Shown: piece by piece, positions 55,059 to 63,771 of the stretch | Numbering within the stretch: position 1 is the first letter of the stretch | How the letters are laid out: every line of letters starts with the position of its first letter | DNA from: Dysosmobacter sp. Marseille-Q4140 | GTDB lineage: Bacteria > Bacillota > Clostridia > Oscillospirales > Oscillospiraceae | Reading direction: 5' to 3' | DNA length: 64,000 nucleotides | Assembly: GCA_018228705.1 (NCBI GenBank) | Contig: CP073694.1 | Span: 1,550,001 to 1,614,000 of the forward strand | Translations under genes and position numbers: made by a program | Notes under the pieces: generated by a model | Told to the model about the DNA's origin: nothing | The model's database searches: none | Seen by the model: the letters and a program-made list of their open reading frames with translations, nothing else

Positions 55059-55904
55059 TCACGGGACCGCCTCTGCGGTTCCCTCCAGAGGCCAGTCCAG
55101 AGGTGCTCCGTTTTCGTCCAGCAGATCCATCCCGTTGGAGCTGATGTCCGTGTTGTCCGGCAGCAAAAACACATCCAGCACCTGCCGGTTCTCAATGGGG
55201 CAGGTGTAGGTGATGCCGCTGTTCTGGAAGGTATAGAAGGCCGCCTCCTCCGGCAGGTCCCCGCCGCAGAGGATGATGACCGCCTCCCGGGGATTGCCGA
55301 AGTTCCAGCTGCCCAATTTCCCGGCGGTCAGGCTGGGCTTTCCGCCCCCGGCCCGCCAGCGGTCCGGGAACACGCTGTCCCGGTCATAGACGCACATGCA
55401 CCAATTCCCCTGATCGTCGGTGCACAGGGCGGCCAGGTAATCCCCCCGCCGCTCCGTCTCCGCGATCCCCACGGCGGCGCCGGAGTCCCGGGCACCCAGA
55501 TATTCCTCCGCCTTCTTTGCCAGGGCCTCCAGGTCCGTCTCCGGAGCCGAGCCGAAGTAGTGATATCCGAAATACATCCCTGCCAGGGCGGCAATGACGA
55601 TCAGCGCGGCCAGGACGCCCCGCAAAAGCCGCAGCCGCTCCTGCATGGTCTCCACGATCTGGCCCCCCGCCGCTTTCGGCAGTTCCTCCGCCGTCAGCCG
55701 CCGGCCGCCCAGGATCTCGCTGACCGAGAGGCCCAGGGCCTCTGCCAGAGGCTCCAGGGACTCGATGCCCGGCATCCCCCGGCCTGTCTCCCACTTGCTG
55801 ACAGCCTTGTCCGTCACGTGCAGCCGCGCCGCCAGCTCCTCCTGGCTGAGGCCCAGCTCCCGGCGGCGGGCGGCGATCAGTTCTCCAGTTTTTTTCGCGT
55901 CCAT
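55059..55904 (-). CDS. Membrane-anchored XRE-family regulator
   Basis: A 281-residue protein: N-terminal helix-turn-helix (LSQEELAARLHVTDKAVSKWETGRGMPGIESLEPLAEALGLSVSEIL), one membrane segment near residues 98-116 (GVLAALIVIAALAGMYFGY) and an extracytoplasmic domain of about 160 residues with no recognised family. The ATG at 55904 has AAAAGGAG upstream. Two ATACGG-type inverted repeats lie between it and the divergent LTA-synthase-like gene, so it may regulate itself and that gene. Confidence 0.82.
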   Translation of the reverse strand: MDAKKTGELIAARRRELGLSQEELAARLHVTDKAVSKWETGRGMPGIESLEPLAEALGLSVSEILGGRRLTAEELPKAAGGQIVETMQERLRLLRGVLAALIVIAALAGMYFGYHYFGSAPETDLEALAKKAEEYLGARDSGAAVGIAETERRGDYLAALCTDDQGNWCMCVYDRDSVFPDRWRAGGGKPSLTAGKLGSWNFGNPREAVIILCGGDLPEEAAFYTFQNSGITYTCPIENRQVLDVFLLPDNTDISSNGMDLLDENGAPLDWPLEGTAEAVP

Positions 55905-56005
55905 GGCGTGCTCCTTTTCCGTGTTCTCCGGGACATTGTACCACAGCCCCCGCCTGCCGGGCACCCTACGGGGCGTAGACCGCCGTCATTTTTCGCCTCC
56001 GTTCG

Positions 56006-56045
56006 ATACGGTCCGTATTTTTCTCCCAAAAAATACGGATCGTAT
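56006..56045. promoter_or_regulatory. Tandem ATACGG palindromes (candidate operators)
   Basis: ATACGG-T-CCGTAT (56006-56018) and ATACG-GAT-CGTAT (56033-56045), 27 bases apart centre to centre, in the divergent region. The spacing is about two and a half helical turns. The HTH protein encoded next door is the likely binder, by inference. Confidence 0.5.
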
Positions 56046-56065
56046 ATTTGTTCACATCTTCCCGC

Positions 56066-56093
56066 TTGCTTTTCACAGCCAAATCCTTATAAT
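56066..56093 (+). promoter_or_regulatory. Promoter of the LTA-synthase-like gene
   Basis: TTGCTT and TATAAT with a 16-base spacer, about 50 bases before the TTG start and just right of the tandem palindromes. Confidence 0.6.
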
Positions 56094-56145
56094 AGAGGAA
56101 TACTGCGTCAAACAGAACCAATTTGAACAGGAAAGGACCAAGGCT

Positions 56146-58071
56146 TTGAAAATTCGAGATCACTTCCCCAAATTCCGCCTGCCCTGGTGGGGTTCCCTGC
56201 TGGCGGCGGTGCTGGTGTCCGGATGCATCACCCTGCTGGCCCTCTGGTGCCAGCCCAACGCCCTGCGCAGCGTGCTGGCGGTATTCCGGGGCCAGCCCCT
56301 TCTGATCGTGCTGAACGCCATGCCCATCGGACTGCTGGTGCTGGTGTTCGCCTGCCTGTTCCGCAACGTCTTTTTCGGCGCCGCCCTGGTGAACCTGGTG
56401 GTGTGCCTGCTGTCCATTGCCAACCGCATCAAGATCGAGGTCCGGGACGAGCCGGTGTTCCCCCGGGACTTCGCCCTGCTCAAAGAGGTCGGCAGCGCCA
56501 TGGGCACCTACGAGATCCGCTTCCCCTGGGGCGCCATCGCCCTGGTGGTCCTGACCACCCTGGCCCTGGCGGCCCTGGGCGTGGTAGTGGGCGGCAAGCC
56601 CTTCCCGGTGCGGCGTCTCCGGGGCGCTCTGGGCCGGGCGCTGGGGGCCGCCGCCAGCTTCGCGGTGCTGGCGGGCCTCATTTTGACGGTGTACGCCTCC
56701 GACGGCCTGTACAACTCCTTCCGGGTCTCCAACGCCTATTACATCCCCTCGGTATTCAACGAGCTGGGCTTCCCCTACTGCTTCTGCCACCAGTTCACCA
56801 CCTACGCCGTGGACAAGCCCGAGGGCTTCAGCCGTGCGGAGGCGGAGGCCTGGGACGAGGGCGGCGAGACCGGCCTGGGGAAGGACGTGAATGTCATCAT
56901 GGTGATGAACGAGGCCTTCTCCGACCTGACCGACGCTGACGTGTTCGCCTATACGGAGGAGACCGACCCCCTGCCCAACCTCCACGCCCTGCAAAGCGAC
57001 CCCCACGCCCTGATCGGCCACGTGGTGGTGCCGGGCTTCGCCGGCGGCACCGCCAACACGGAGTTCGACGTGCTGACGGGGATGCAGACCAACGCCCTCT
57101 CCGCCACCACCACTTCCTCCTTCCGGGTGGTAAACCGGAACCTGGACAGTCTGTTCCGGGTCTTTGCCGACGACGGCTACGCCACCTCCTTCTTCCACCC
57201 CGGCGACGACTGGTTCTACAACCGGGAGAACGTCTACCGCTGGTTCGGCGCGGAGGAGACGGTGTTTGCCGACCAGATGACGGACCTTCAGTACAAGGGC
57301 CGCTGGGTCACCGACGACTACATGGCGGGCCTGATCGAGGAGGAATTCCAGGAGGCCGTGGACGCCGGAGAGCCCCTGTTCCACTACACCACCACCATCC
57401 AGAACCACATGTCCTACACCGCCGACAAGTACGGCGAGGGCTACGTCTACCCCGACGTGCCCCTGACCGTCTCCGTCTCCGAGGAGGTGGAGACGCTGCT
57501 GAAGGTCTACATCGAGGGCGCCCGGGACGCCGACGCCATGCTGGGCCGCCTGGTGGACCATTTCTCCGCCTCCGGCGAGCCGGTGGTGCTGGTGTTCTGG
57601 GGGGACCACCTGCCCTATCTGGGGGACAACCAGCTGGCCTACGCGGAGCTGGGATTGGAGGTGGCCCTGCCGGAGGACGACCGGACGGACCCCCTGTGCT
57701 CCTATGAGACGCCCTATGTGATCTGGGCCAACGACGCGGCGGCGGAGGCCCTGGACTGGGACCAGGCTGCGGCGGACCTGGACCTGCCGGAGAACGGGAG
57801 GCTGTCCGCCAGCTTCCTGGGCGCGGCGGTGCTGGAGCTGACGGGCCGGGCCGGCGAGAGTCCCTGGTTCGACTTCCTCAACCAGCTGCGGCGGGTCGTG
57901 CCTGTGGTGCAGAAAAAGACCTATATGATCCCGGACGGCACCTACATCAAGGACCGGGATCTGGACCAGTGGGCGCCGGAGAGCGGCGCCACGGGTGCGG
58001 AGATTCGGGAGCTGATCCAGCAGTGGCGCCAGTGGAGTTACTATCACCTGCGCTACAAGGATATCCCATGA
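56146..58071 (+). CDS. LTA synthase-family membrane sulfatase
   Basis: Polymerase-type phosphoglycerol transferase or related enzyme acting outside the membrane. The 641-residue protein has about five N-terminal membrane helices (to residue 190) and a sulfatase-fold domain with the metal-binding MVMNEAFSDL, the candidate nucleophile Thr in GGTANTEFDVLTG, and FWGDHLPYLGDN. The TTG at 56146 is chosen as start: GAAAGGA lies upstream and the first helix follows, while no ATG or GTG is better placed. It is monocistronic. The exact product (lipoteichoic acid or another glycerolphosphate polymer) is not shown. Confidence 0.87.
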   Translation: MKIRDHFPKFRLPWWGSLLAAVLVSGCITLLALWCQPNALRSVLAVFRGQPLLIVLNAMPIGLLVLVFACLFRNVFFGAALVNLVVCLLSIANRIKIEVRDEPVFPRDFALLKEVGSAMGTYEIRFPWGAIALVVLTTLALAALGVVVGGKPFPVRRLRGALGRALGAAASFAVLAGLILTVYASDGLYNSFRVSNAYYIPSVFNELGFPYCFCHQFTTYAVDKPEGFSRAEAEAWDEGGETGLGKDVNVIMVMNEAFSDLTDADVFAYTEETDPLPNLHALQSDPHALIGHVVVPGFAGGTANTEFDVLTGMQTNALSATTTSSFRVVNRNLDSLFRVFADDGYATSFFHPGDDWFYNRENVYRWFGAEETVFADQMTDLQYKGRWVTDDYMAGLIEEEFQEAVDAGEPLFHYTTTIQNHMSYTADKYGEGYVYPDVPLTVSVSEEVETLLKVYIEGARDADAMLGRLVDHFSASGEPVVLVFWGDHLPYLGDNQLAYAELGLEVALPEDDRTDPLCSYETPYVIWANDAAAEALDWDQAAADLDLPENGRLSASFLGAAVLELTGRAGESPWFDFLNQLRRVVPVVQKKTYMIPDGTYIKDRDLDQWAPESGATGAEIRELIQQWRQWSYYHLRYKDIP

Positions 58072-58076
58072 CCGGC

Positions 58077-58110
58077 AGCCCCCGGCGGACGGGTCCGCCG
58101 GGGGCTTTCT
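58077..58110 (+). terminator. Terminator of the LTA-synthase-like gene
   Basis: AGCCCCCGGCGGA and TCCGCCGGGGGCT form a 13-bp stem, followed by TTCT. Confidence 0.75.
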
Positions 58111-58116
58111 GCCGCC

Positions 58117-58146
58117 TTGACAGGGTGCGGACGGCCATGCTACCAT
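58117..58146 (+). promoter_or_regulatory. Possible promoter of the small membrane protein gene
   Basis: TTGACA and TACCAT with an 18-base spacer; the -35 is perfect, the -10 weaker. Confidence 0.4.
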
Positions 58147-58179
58147 GAAAAAAAGCCCCGCTTGGGAGAAAGGACGGGA

Positions 58180-58608
58180 ATGGTAATGCGGTCCTGGCCC
58201 TGGAGAGATCTGATTTTGTCGGTGCTGACGGCAGCAGCAGCGGCCACCGCCTTTTTCGCCGCCGCACCGCTGCTGGGCAGCCTGCGTCTCTTCCACCCGA
58301 TCTCGTACATCGTGATCCTCTTCTGGATCCCGGCTCTGGTGATGTCCGGTCCCTTTTTCCACTGGGTCCGGCGGGGACGGCGGCCCCGGGCATGGATCCT
58401 GGTCCTGGCGGCCTGCCTGGGACTGGTGCTCCTTTTGATGGCGGACCTCTCCACCGCCGCCCGCCTTGTGGCGGTCGTGACGGATTTCTATGACATGGAG
58501 TCCACGGGCTTTTTCCTGCTGTTTGCCCTGCTGTGCTGCGGCGGGATGCTGGTCGGCGTCCTGATCGGCGCCTTTCTGGGGCGGATGTTCCCCAAAAGAT
58601 ACGCATAG
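58180..58608 (+). CDS. Hypothetical four-helix membrane protein
   Basis: Not recognised. The 142-residue product has four hydrophobic stretches (about residues 8-28, 37-55, 70-90 and 105-135) separated by short basic loops (HWVRRGRRPRAW). The ATG at 58180 has GAGAAAGGACGGG upstream; a longer frame from 58117 overlaps the promoter. It ends in a terminator and has no clear partner. Confidence 0.72.
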   Translation: MVMRSWPWRDLILSVLTAAAAATAFFAAAPLLGSLRLFHPISYIVILFWIPALVMSGPFFHWVRRGRRPRAWILVLAACLGLVLLLMADLSTAARLVAVVTDFYDMESTGFFLLFALLCCGGMLVGVLIGAFLGRMFPKRYA

Positions 58609-58614
58609 GTGACA

Positions 58615-58645
58615 CGCCCGGAGCGCCCGGCTCCGGGCGTTTTTC
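58615..58645 (+). terminator. Terminator of the small membrane protein gene
   Basis: CGCCCGGAGC and GCTCCGGGCG with a 5-base loop, followed by TTTTT. Confidence 0.8.
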
Positions 58646-58702
58646 CAGGCCGCGCTCCGAAGCGGACGCTTGAAGCGCCGCATCCGGCGCCCAAAACGAG
58701 AT

Positions 58703-58737
58703 CCGCCCGGCGTGAAGCTGCGCTTCACGCCGGGCGG
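58703..58737 (-). terminator. Hairpin after the HD-GYP gene
   Basis: CCGCCCGGCGTGAAG and CTTCACGCCGGGCGG form a perfect 15-bp stem about 25 bases past the HD-GYP stop. A T-run is lacking on the minus strand. Confidence 0.55.
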
Positions 58738-58761
58738 TTGCCTATGTTGAGTTCGTTCCGC

Positions 58762-61305
58762 TCAGCGGCGGGCGGAGGGATTGGACAGCGGAATGCTGCG
58801 GCTGCGGATCAGCTGCACGAACACCTCTGTCAGGGCCGGGTCGAACTGGGTCCCGGCGCCCCGCTGCAATTCGCTGAGGGCGTAATCCAGGGGCAGCCCC
58901 TTGCGGTAGGGCCGGTCCGTGGTCATGGCGTCGAACACGTCGGCCAGGGCCAGGCACCGGGCGGAGACCGGGATGTCCTCCCCGGAGATGCCCCGGGGAT
59001 AGCCCTTGCCGTCCCATCGCTCGTGATGGCCCAGCACCGCCGGGATCAGGTAGTCCATCTCCGGCAGGTGGCGGATCATCTCGATGGAGTTGTTGACGTG
59101 GTCCTTCATCTGCCGGTACTCCTCCACCTCCAGCTTGCCGGTCTTGTTGAGGATGGTCTCCGGCACGGAGATCTTGCCGATGTCGTGGAGGAGACCCGCG
59201 GCGTAGATGGTGCGGACCTGATCGTCGTTGAGGCCGGCGGCCACCGCCAGCGTAGCGGCGTACCGGGCCACGTTCTTGCTGTGGGCGTAAGTATAGTGGT
59301 CCTTGGCGTCGATGGCGGCGGTCAGGGCCGAGATCATGGACATGGCGGTGCGGTATTCGCCCTCGCCCTGTTCGATGCGGTCCACGATGGCGTCGGTCCG
59401 CTCCGCCAGCTGCTGGGGCACGAAGTCCGACGCGCCCCGGAAAATGACGATCTGGTCCTTGCCGCCCTGCTTGGCGTTGTAGACCGCCAGGTCGGCGTTG
59501 TCCATCAGCTCCTTGGCACTGGAGGCGGCATAGGGCGCCGAGCAGATGCCCGCGCTGACGGACAGCGGCTTGTAGCGGCGCCGTTCCGGCACCATGTTGA
59601 TGTCCGCCACCCGCTCCTGGATATCCCGGGCCAGCTTCCGGGCCCGCTGGGTATCCTGCAGCTGCAGCAGCACGGCAAACACCTTTCCGCTGGTGCGGAA
59701 CACGGTGCCGCTCTCGCCCACGCTGCGGCTGATGGCCTCGCTGATGCGGCACAGGGCCGCGTCGCCCTCGCCCACGCCGTAGAGCTGGTTGTAGAGCTTG
59801 AAGTCGTCCACATCGATGTACATCAGCGTCAGGCATTCCTTGCCGCAGGCGCGGAACTGCTCCTCCAGCTGCTCCACGAAGTAGCGGTAGTTGTACATGC
59901 CGGTCAGGGGATCGATGCGGGCCTCCCGGAAGATCTTCTCATACAGGGAGGCGTTTTTCAGCGCGATGGAGGCGATGGAGCTGACCGTCTCCAGAAAGCC
60001 CACCTCCACAGCCGTGAAGCTGTGGTCCCGGGTCTTGGCGGAGAGCATCACCAGGCCCACCACCTCGCTGCCGCTGCGCATGGCGGCCACGCAGTCGATG
60101 TTCAGACGGCGGAACAGCTCCTTCTCCGTCTCCCATACGGACAGATACCGGGGCGTGTTGCGAAACTCATTGAGCAGCAGGTAGCTCTCCTCCTGGAGAT
60201 AGGCGATCTGGGGGCTGTCCTTGGAGATGGAGAAGGACAGCGTCGCCAAGGGGCTGGAACAATACCGGGCCTGATAGGCGTTCCCCTCCAGCAGGCAGAC
60301 GTAGATCTGCTCCACCGGGATCTCACAGGCGATCACGCCGCCCAGCTTTTCCATGATATCCGCCGTACTCAGAGTCTGAGAGACCTCGGCGGAGAACTTT
60401 TTTACCAGCTTGTTCTGCTGCTCCTCCCGGATGAACACCGCGTCCAGCAGCCGCCGTACCAGCACATAGGCCACGGCCAGCACCCCGGCGAAGGTGACTG
60501 CCACGGTGGTGATGGACCAGTCCTGATCCAGTCCCAGCCGCTGCTGGGAGAATTCATACATGGGACCGATCAGGTTGGCGGCAAAGGTGACGCACACCGC
60601 CGCCATGGTCACTGCCAGCAGGCTCCGCGACACCACCAGGGTCATTCGGAACAGACGGCGGCGGTACAGCGTGTAAATCAGCAGCGCGGCAAACACCAGG
60701 CCGGAGAGCATGTCGAAGGGGAACGTATTCCCCGGAATACTCACCTGCAGCAGATTGCCCACCAGCATTATCAGACCGCTGGCCACCAGCATCTGGATGC
60801 CGGGAGAATGGGCCCCCTGCTCCCGGATGGCCTGCAGCAGCGCCGCCACCGTGGCCGCGATGATGCACACGAACATGATGCAGGGGATGATGATATGCCA
60901 GTTCAGGCTGTACAGAAACACCGTGTCCCCGTTTTCCAGGCTTACGGGTCTGGGCATTTCCAGGAAGAAGCCGCTGATGGTGCCGGGGATGATCGCGGCA
61001 TTCCAGAGGACAAACACGCTCAGCAGGAGCTTGCCCTTGCGGCGGGTGAACACATGGATGAAGATGTAAAACAGCAGCTCCATGATAAACAGCGCCACCA
61101 GGGAGACCGCATACCAAAACCGCATCCCCGGCCAGAACTGCAGCCGCATGAGTACGGAGCCGCCGGCCCACAGGATCACGTCCACCAGCACCGCCAGAAA
61201 CGCCCAGATCTCCGGCGTCTTCTTCACCGCCAGGATGGTGACGAACATCAGCAGGAAGCAGCACAGTACCGAAACGTTGATATACAGGAAGGGGATGTTG
61301 CTCAC
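58762..61305 (-). CDS. Membrane sensor with GAF, degenerate GGDEF and HD-GYP domains (c-di-GMP phosphodiesterase)
   Basis: An 847-residue signalling protein. The N-terminal third has about nine hydrophobic helices, a membrane sensor like histidine-kinase 7TM modules. A GAF domain (about 320-455) and a GGDEF domain (about 465-625) follow. The signature loop of the GGDEF domain reads SGKVF instead of GGDEF, so cyclase activity is unlikely. The HD-GYP domain (about 650-830) is intact: HSKNVARYAA, LLHDIGKISVPE, HHERWDGKGYPRGI. It should hydrolyse c-di-GMP. The start overlaps the GH3 gene stop by four bases; it is the last gene of a three-gene operon. Confidence 0.9.
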   Translation of the reverse strand: MSNIPFLYINVSVLCCFLLMFVTILAVKKTPEIWAFLAVLVDVILWAGGSVLMRLQFWPGMRFWYAVSLVALFIMELLFYIFIHVFTRRKGKLLLSVFVLWNAAIIPGTISGFFLEMPRPVSLENGDTVFLYSLNWHIIIPCIMFVCIIAATVAALLQAIREQGAHSPGIQMLVASGLIMLVGNLLQVSIPGNTFPFDMLSGLVFAALLIYTLYRRRLFRMTLVVSRSLLAVTMAAVCVTFAANLIGPMYEFSQQRLGLDQDWSITTVAVTFAGVLAVAYVLVRRLLDAVFIREEQQNKLVKKFSAEVSQTLSTADIMEKLGGVIACEIPVEQIYVCLLEGNAYQARYCSSPLATLSFSISKDSPQIAYLQEESYLLLNEFRNTPRYLSVWETEKELFRRLNIDCVAAMRSGSEVVGLVMLSAKTRDHSFTAVEVGFLETVSSIASIALKNASLYEKIFREARIDPLTGMYNYRYFVEQLEEQFRACGKECLTLMYIDVDDFKLYNQLYGVGEGDAALCRISEAISRSVGESGTVFRTSGKVFAVLLQLQDTQRARKLARDIQERVADINMVPERRRYKPLSVSAGICSAPYAASSAKELMDNADLAVYNAKQGGKDQIVIFRGASDFVPQQLAERTDAIVDRIEQGEGEYRTAMSMISALTAAIDAKDHYTYAHSKNVARYAATLAVAAGLNDDQVRTIYAAGLLHDIGKISVPETILNKTGKLEVEEYRQMKDHVNNSIEMIRHLPEMDYLIPAVLGHHERWDGKGYPRGISGEDIPVSARCLALADVFDAMTTDRPYRKGLPLDYALSELQRGAGTQFDPALTEVFVQLIRSRSIPLSNPSARR

Positions 61306-62918
61306 GGCAGCCGCCTCCCTTCCGGCTGGGCCTGCTGGCGCAGCAGCCCCATCACGTCCAGCATGCCGGGATTGATCCGCGGGATCCGCTGGCCGATATG
61401 GGCCTCATAGGCGGAGATGGTACCATATTTGAGAATGGTGATCTCCAGAGGCTCCATGTTCAGCAGCTTCTTCAGATCGCCGTAATCGCTGTCGAAATAC
61501 TTGAAGTACAAGCTCAGGTGCTCCGCCAGCACCGTGCGGACGGTCACCTCGCTGCACTGTGTATCCGGCGGAATCTCCAGATACATGTGGAGGAAGGGGT
61601 CGTCGTTTTCGTTGAACTCCTTTTTCAGCACCCAGTCCCCCAGGTCCAGACGGCTGAGGCGGATGACCTCCTGCATGGACGAGAGGGTGATCCGGGTGAA
61701 GCCGGCAATGTCGATCACATCCGGCACCCGGTCCACGAAGGTCAGCCGGGGCAGCTGGCCGCTGCCGGCGCTGACGCAGTGGTACATATCGCCGATGCGG
61801 TAGCGCATGAAGGCGCCGCCGTGGAGCACGGAGATCACCAGCTCATAGGTCTCCCCCGCCTGGATCTCATCCATCAGGCAGGTGCGGGGCTGGTAGTCCG
61901 GATCAGTCAGGTTCCGGTGGCACTCGGCCTCCGGGATGAACTCGTAGAAGCAGGCATCCGGGAAGAATACCATGCCCCGGTGCTCCCAGTTCTCAGCGCC
62001 GATACAGGTGGACTCCGTCCCGGCGGCCAGTTCCACCGGCGCAATGCCCCACGCCCTGGTCAGCCGGTCCTTGTAGCACTTGGCGTCGGTCCCGGCAAAG
62101 AAGAAGGCCTTCAGCCGGAACACGTCGCCCGGGACGATAGGCCGCCCGTCCCGGCGGCTGATGTACTTGGCCCGCAGATACCGCAGGGCGTTGCCCGGGG
62201 AAGCCTTTACCTTTCCGCTGTGGCCGCCGCTGCTTTTGCCGAAGCTCTCCGTGATGTAATTGGCCACGGAGCCGATGCCGAAGAAGAAGTCCACGCCGCC
62301 GCTCATGGCCATGGCGAAGCCCTTCTTGATCCGCTGGCTGAAGCTCAGGTCGGAATTGGTGTTGGAGTCCGGCAGCCAGGTGAAGCGGATGTCCTCGTCG
62401 AAAAGGGAGGGCATCAGTCCCGTGGCATAGGGAAGCGGCGCGCCGCCGTACAAAATCCGGTCGCCGCGCTTGAGATCAAAGTCGCCCTTTTTCCGGGCAG
62501 TGGCCATCATCATGGTGGCCAGCAGATTGTGACGGTAAGTATCCAGCATGCTGCGGGTATAGGGCGCCAGCTTCACCGGCCGGAGGCCGCCCTCCCAGGT
62601 GGTCTGGATCCAAACGGCGGGCTCGCCGCAGAGCATATCCGTCCGCCGGGCCAGCAGCACGTCGGCGTAGTTGGCGTAGGTGGTCAGGGGCAGCATGGCC
62701 CGCAGGTCATCGATGGTCCGGGGAGTCTTGCCCCGCAGCATCTGGCGGCCCAGCCCGCTCTTGCTCCAGAGATCGATCTGCTCCTCCATCAGCCGGCGCT
62801 GGGTATACATATAGTCGGCAAGGCTCATGTCCAGGAAGCCGCAGTACTCCTGCCACAGCTGTTCATGGCTACACTTTTTCAGCTTGTCCTCAAATCGCAC
62901 GGGCCCGATCCCCCTCAA
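61302..62918 (-). CDS. GH3-family acyl-adenylating enzyme
   Basis: A 538-residue protein of the GH3 family, which in plants joins amino acids to acyl acids such as auxin through an acyl-AMP. Motif III (MRYRIGDMYHC) and motif II (ELAAGTESTCIG) are recognisable; the nucleotide-loop segment reads QTTWEGGLRPVKLAPYT, where the usual SSGTTxGxxK pattern is partly lost. Bacterial members are poorly characterised, and the substrate is unknown. Both ends overlap neighbouring genes by four bases, so it is tightly coupled to the ICMT-like and HD-GYP genes. Confidence 0.83.
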   Translation of the reverse strand: MRGIGPVRFEDKLKKCSHEQLWQEYCGFLDMSLADYMYTQRRLMEEQIDLWSKSGLGRQMLRGKTPRTIDDLRAMLPLTTYANYADVLLARRTDMLCGEPAVWIQTTWEGGLRPVKLAPYTRSMLDTYRHNLLATMMMATARKKGDFDLKRGDRILYGGAPLPYATGLMPSLFDEDIRFTWLPDSNTNSDLSFSQRIKKGFAMAMSGGVDFFFGIGSVANYITESFGKSSGGHSGKVKASPGNALRYLRAKYISRRDGRPIVPGDVFRLKAFFFAGTDAKCYKDRLTRAWGIAPVELAAGTESTCIGAENWEHRGMVFFPDACFYEFIPEAECHRNLTDPDYQPRTCLMDEIQAGETYELVISVLHGGAFMRYRIGDMYHCVSAGSGQLPRLTFVDRVPDVIDIAGFTRITLSSMQEVIRLSRLDLGDWVLKKEFNENDDPFLHMYLEIPPDTQCSEVTVRTVLAEHLSLYFKYFDSDYGDLKKLLNMEPLEITILKYGTISAYEAHIGQRIPRINPGMLDVMGLLRQQAQPEGRRLP

Positions 62919-63460
62919 CTCTTTTTCCGGCAGCTTCTCCCGCGCCGCCGGCCCGGCAGCAGAAAGGGCGTGGCGGCCTGATAGGCCTCATACCCCTCCA
63001 GCAGCGCCGGAAACACACACCGGTCCTCAAACAGCACCAGCCCCACATTCACTCCGCACAGCAGCGCCGCCTCCCATAGCGGCAGCCCGGCGGCAAGCCA
63101 CAGGCATCCGTACACGCCGGCAAACCACAGCACGCCGGGATGCCGGCACAGGGCGTACACTCCCGTAGTGCAGGCCCGCCGCTTTTCTCCGGGGCGGGCG
63201 TAGGATGCCGCCGCAGGCAGGGCAAAAAACAGCGTATAGACCAAGAGCGCCAGAAACATTACGCCCAGAAGCAGCACCGCGGCCCGGAACCAGCCCCGAG
63301 CCAGCGACTGCTCCCACCGCAGGTCCAAAAGGGTCCCGGCCGTCAGCAGCAATCCTCCGCTGGGAAAGCAGAATCGCAGAGCCCGGTATCCCCACCGCCA
63401 GTCGTTATAATCGCTGAGAAAAAACAGCGCGAAGCCACAGAGGCTCAGCGGCCAACCCAT
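62915..63460 (-). CDS. ICMT/PEMT-like membrane methyltransferase-fold protein
   Basis: A 181-residue membrane protein with about four to five helices. The C-terminal half carries the family signature TTGVYALCRHPGVLWFAGVY and the closing EDRCVFPALLEGYEAYQAATPFLLP, as in isoprenylcysteine or phospholipid methyltransferases (RHPxY and the E...GYxxY...TP pattern). The ATG at 63460 has GGGAGG eight bases upstream and is preferred over an ATG at 63496. It is the first gene of the operon with the GH3 and HD-GYP genes. The methyl acceptor is unknown. Confidence 0.75.
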   Translation of the reverse strand: MGWPLSLCGFALFFLSDYNDWRWGYRALRFCFPSGGLLLTAGTLLDLRWEQSLARGWFRAAVLLLGVMFLALLVYTLFFALPAAASYARPGEKRRACTTGVYALCRHPGVLWFAGVYGCLWLAAGLPLWEAALLCGVNVGLVLFEDRCVFPALLEGYEAYQAATPFLLPGRRRGRSCRKKS

Positions 63461-63524
63461 GGCATCGTCCTCCCAACCGGTCACATATTTCTCCATAATA
63501 TTGTTATGTTACCTATTGTATCTT

Positions 63525-63553
63525 ATTATACTGGTGTTTATGTATAATTTCAA
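63525..63553 (-). promoter_or_regulatory. Promoter of the ICMT-like/GH3/HD-GYP operon
   Basis: On the minus strand TTGAAA and TATAAT are separated by 17 bases, about 65 bases before the start codon. The surrounding gap (63461-63724) is AT-rich, with no gene. Confidence 0.7.
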
Positions 63554-63724
63554 CAAATTTTGACTATACGATTTACACAAATCGCTTACAAACCAACCGG
63601 GCACAAGATATGGGGCACTGTTTCTTGCACAATTTCCACCGCTTGTATCAGGTTTCTTATTATTTTTCAATTTGAAAATAATATAATTTTTGTAACCAAC
63701 TGTTTTTGGCAAATCTCACAACAG

Positions 63725-63762
63725 AAAAACCGGCTCAGCCCAAAGGCTTTGCCGGTTTTTTC
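63725..63762 (-). terminator. Terminator of uvrC
   Basis: AAAACCGGC and GCCGGTTTT flank an inner AGCC/GGCT stem. On the minus strand the stem is followed by TTTTT. Confidence 0.8.
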
Positions 63763-63771
63763 CTGCTTTTG

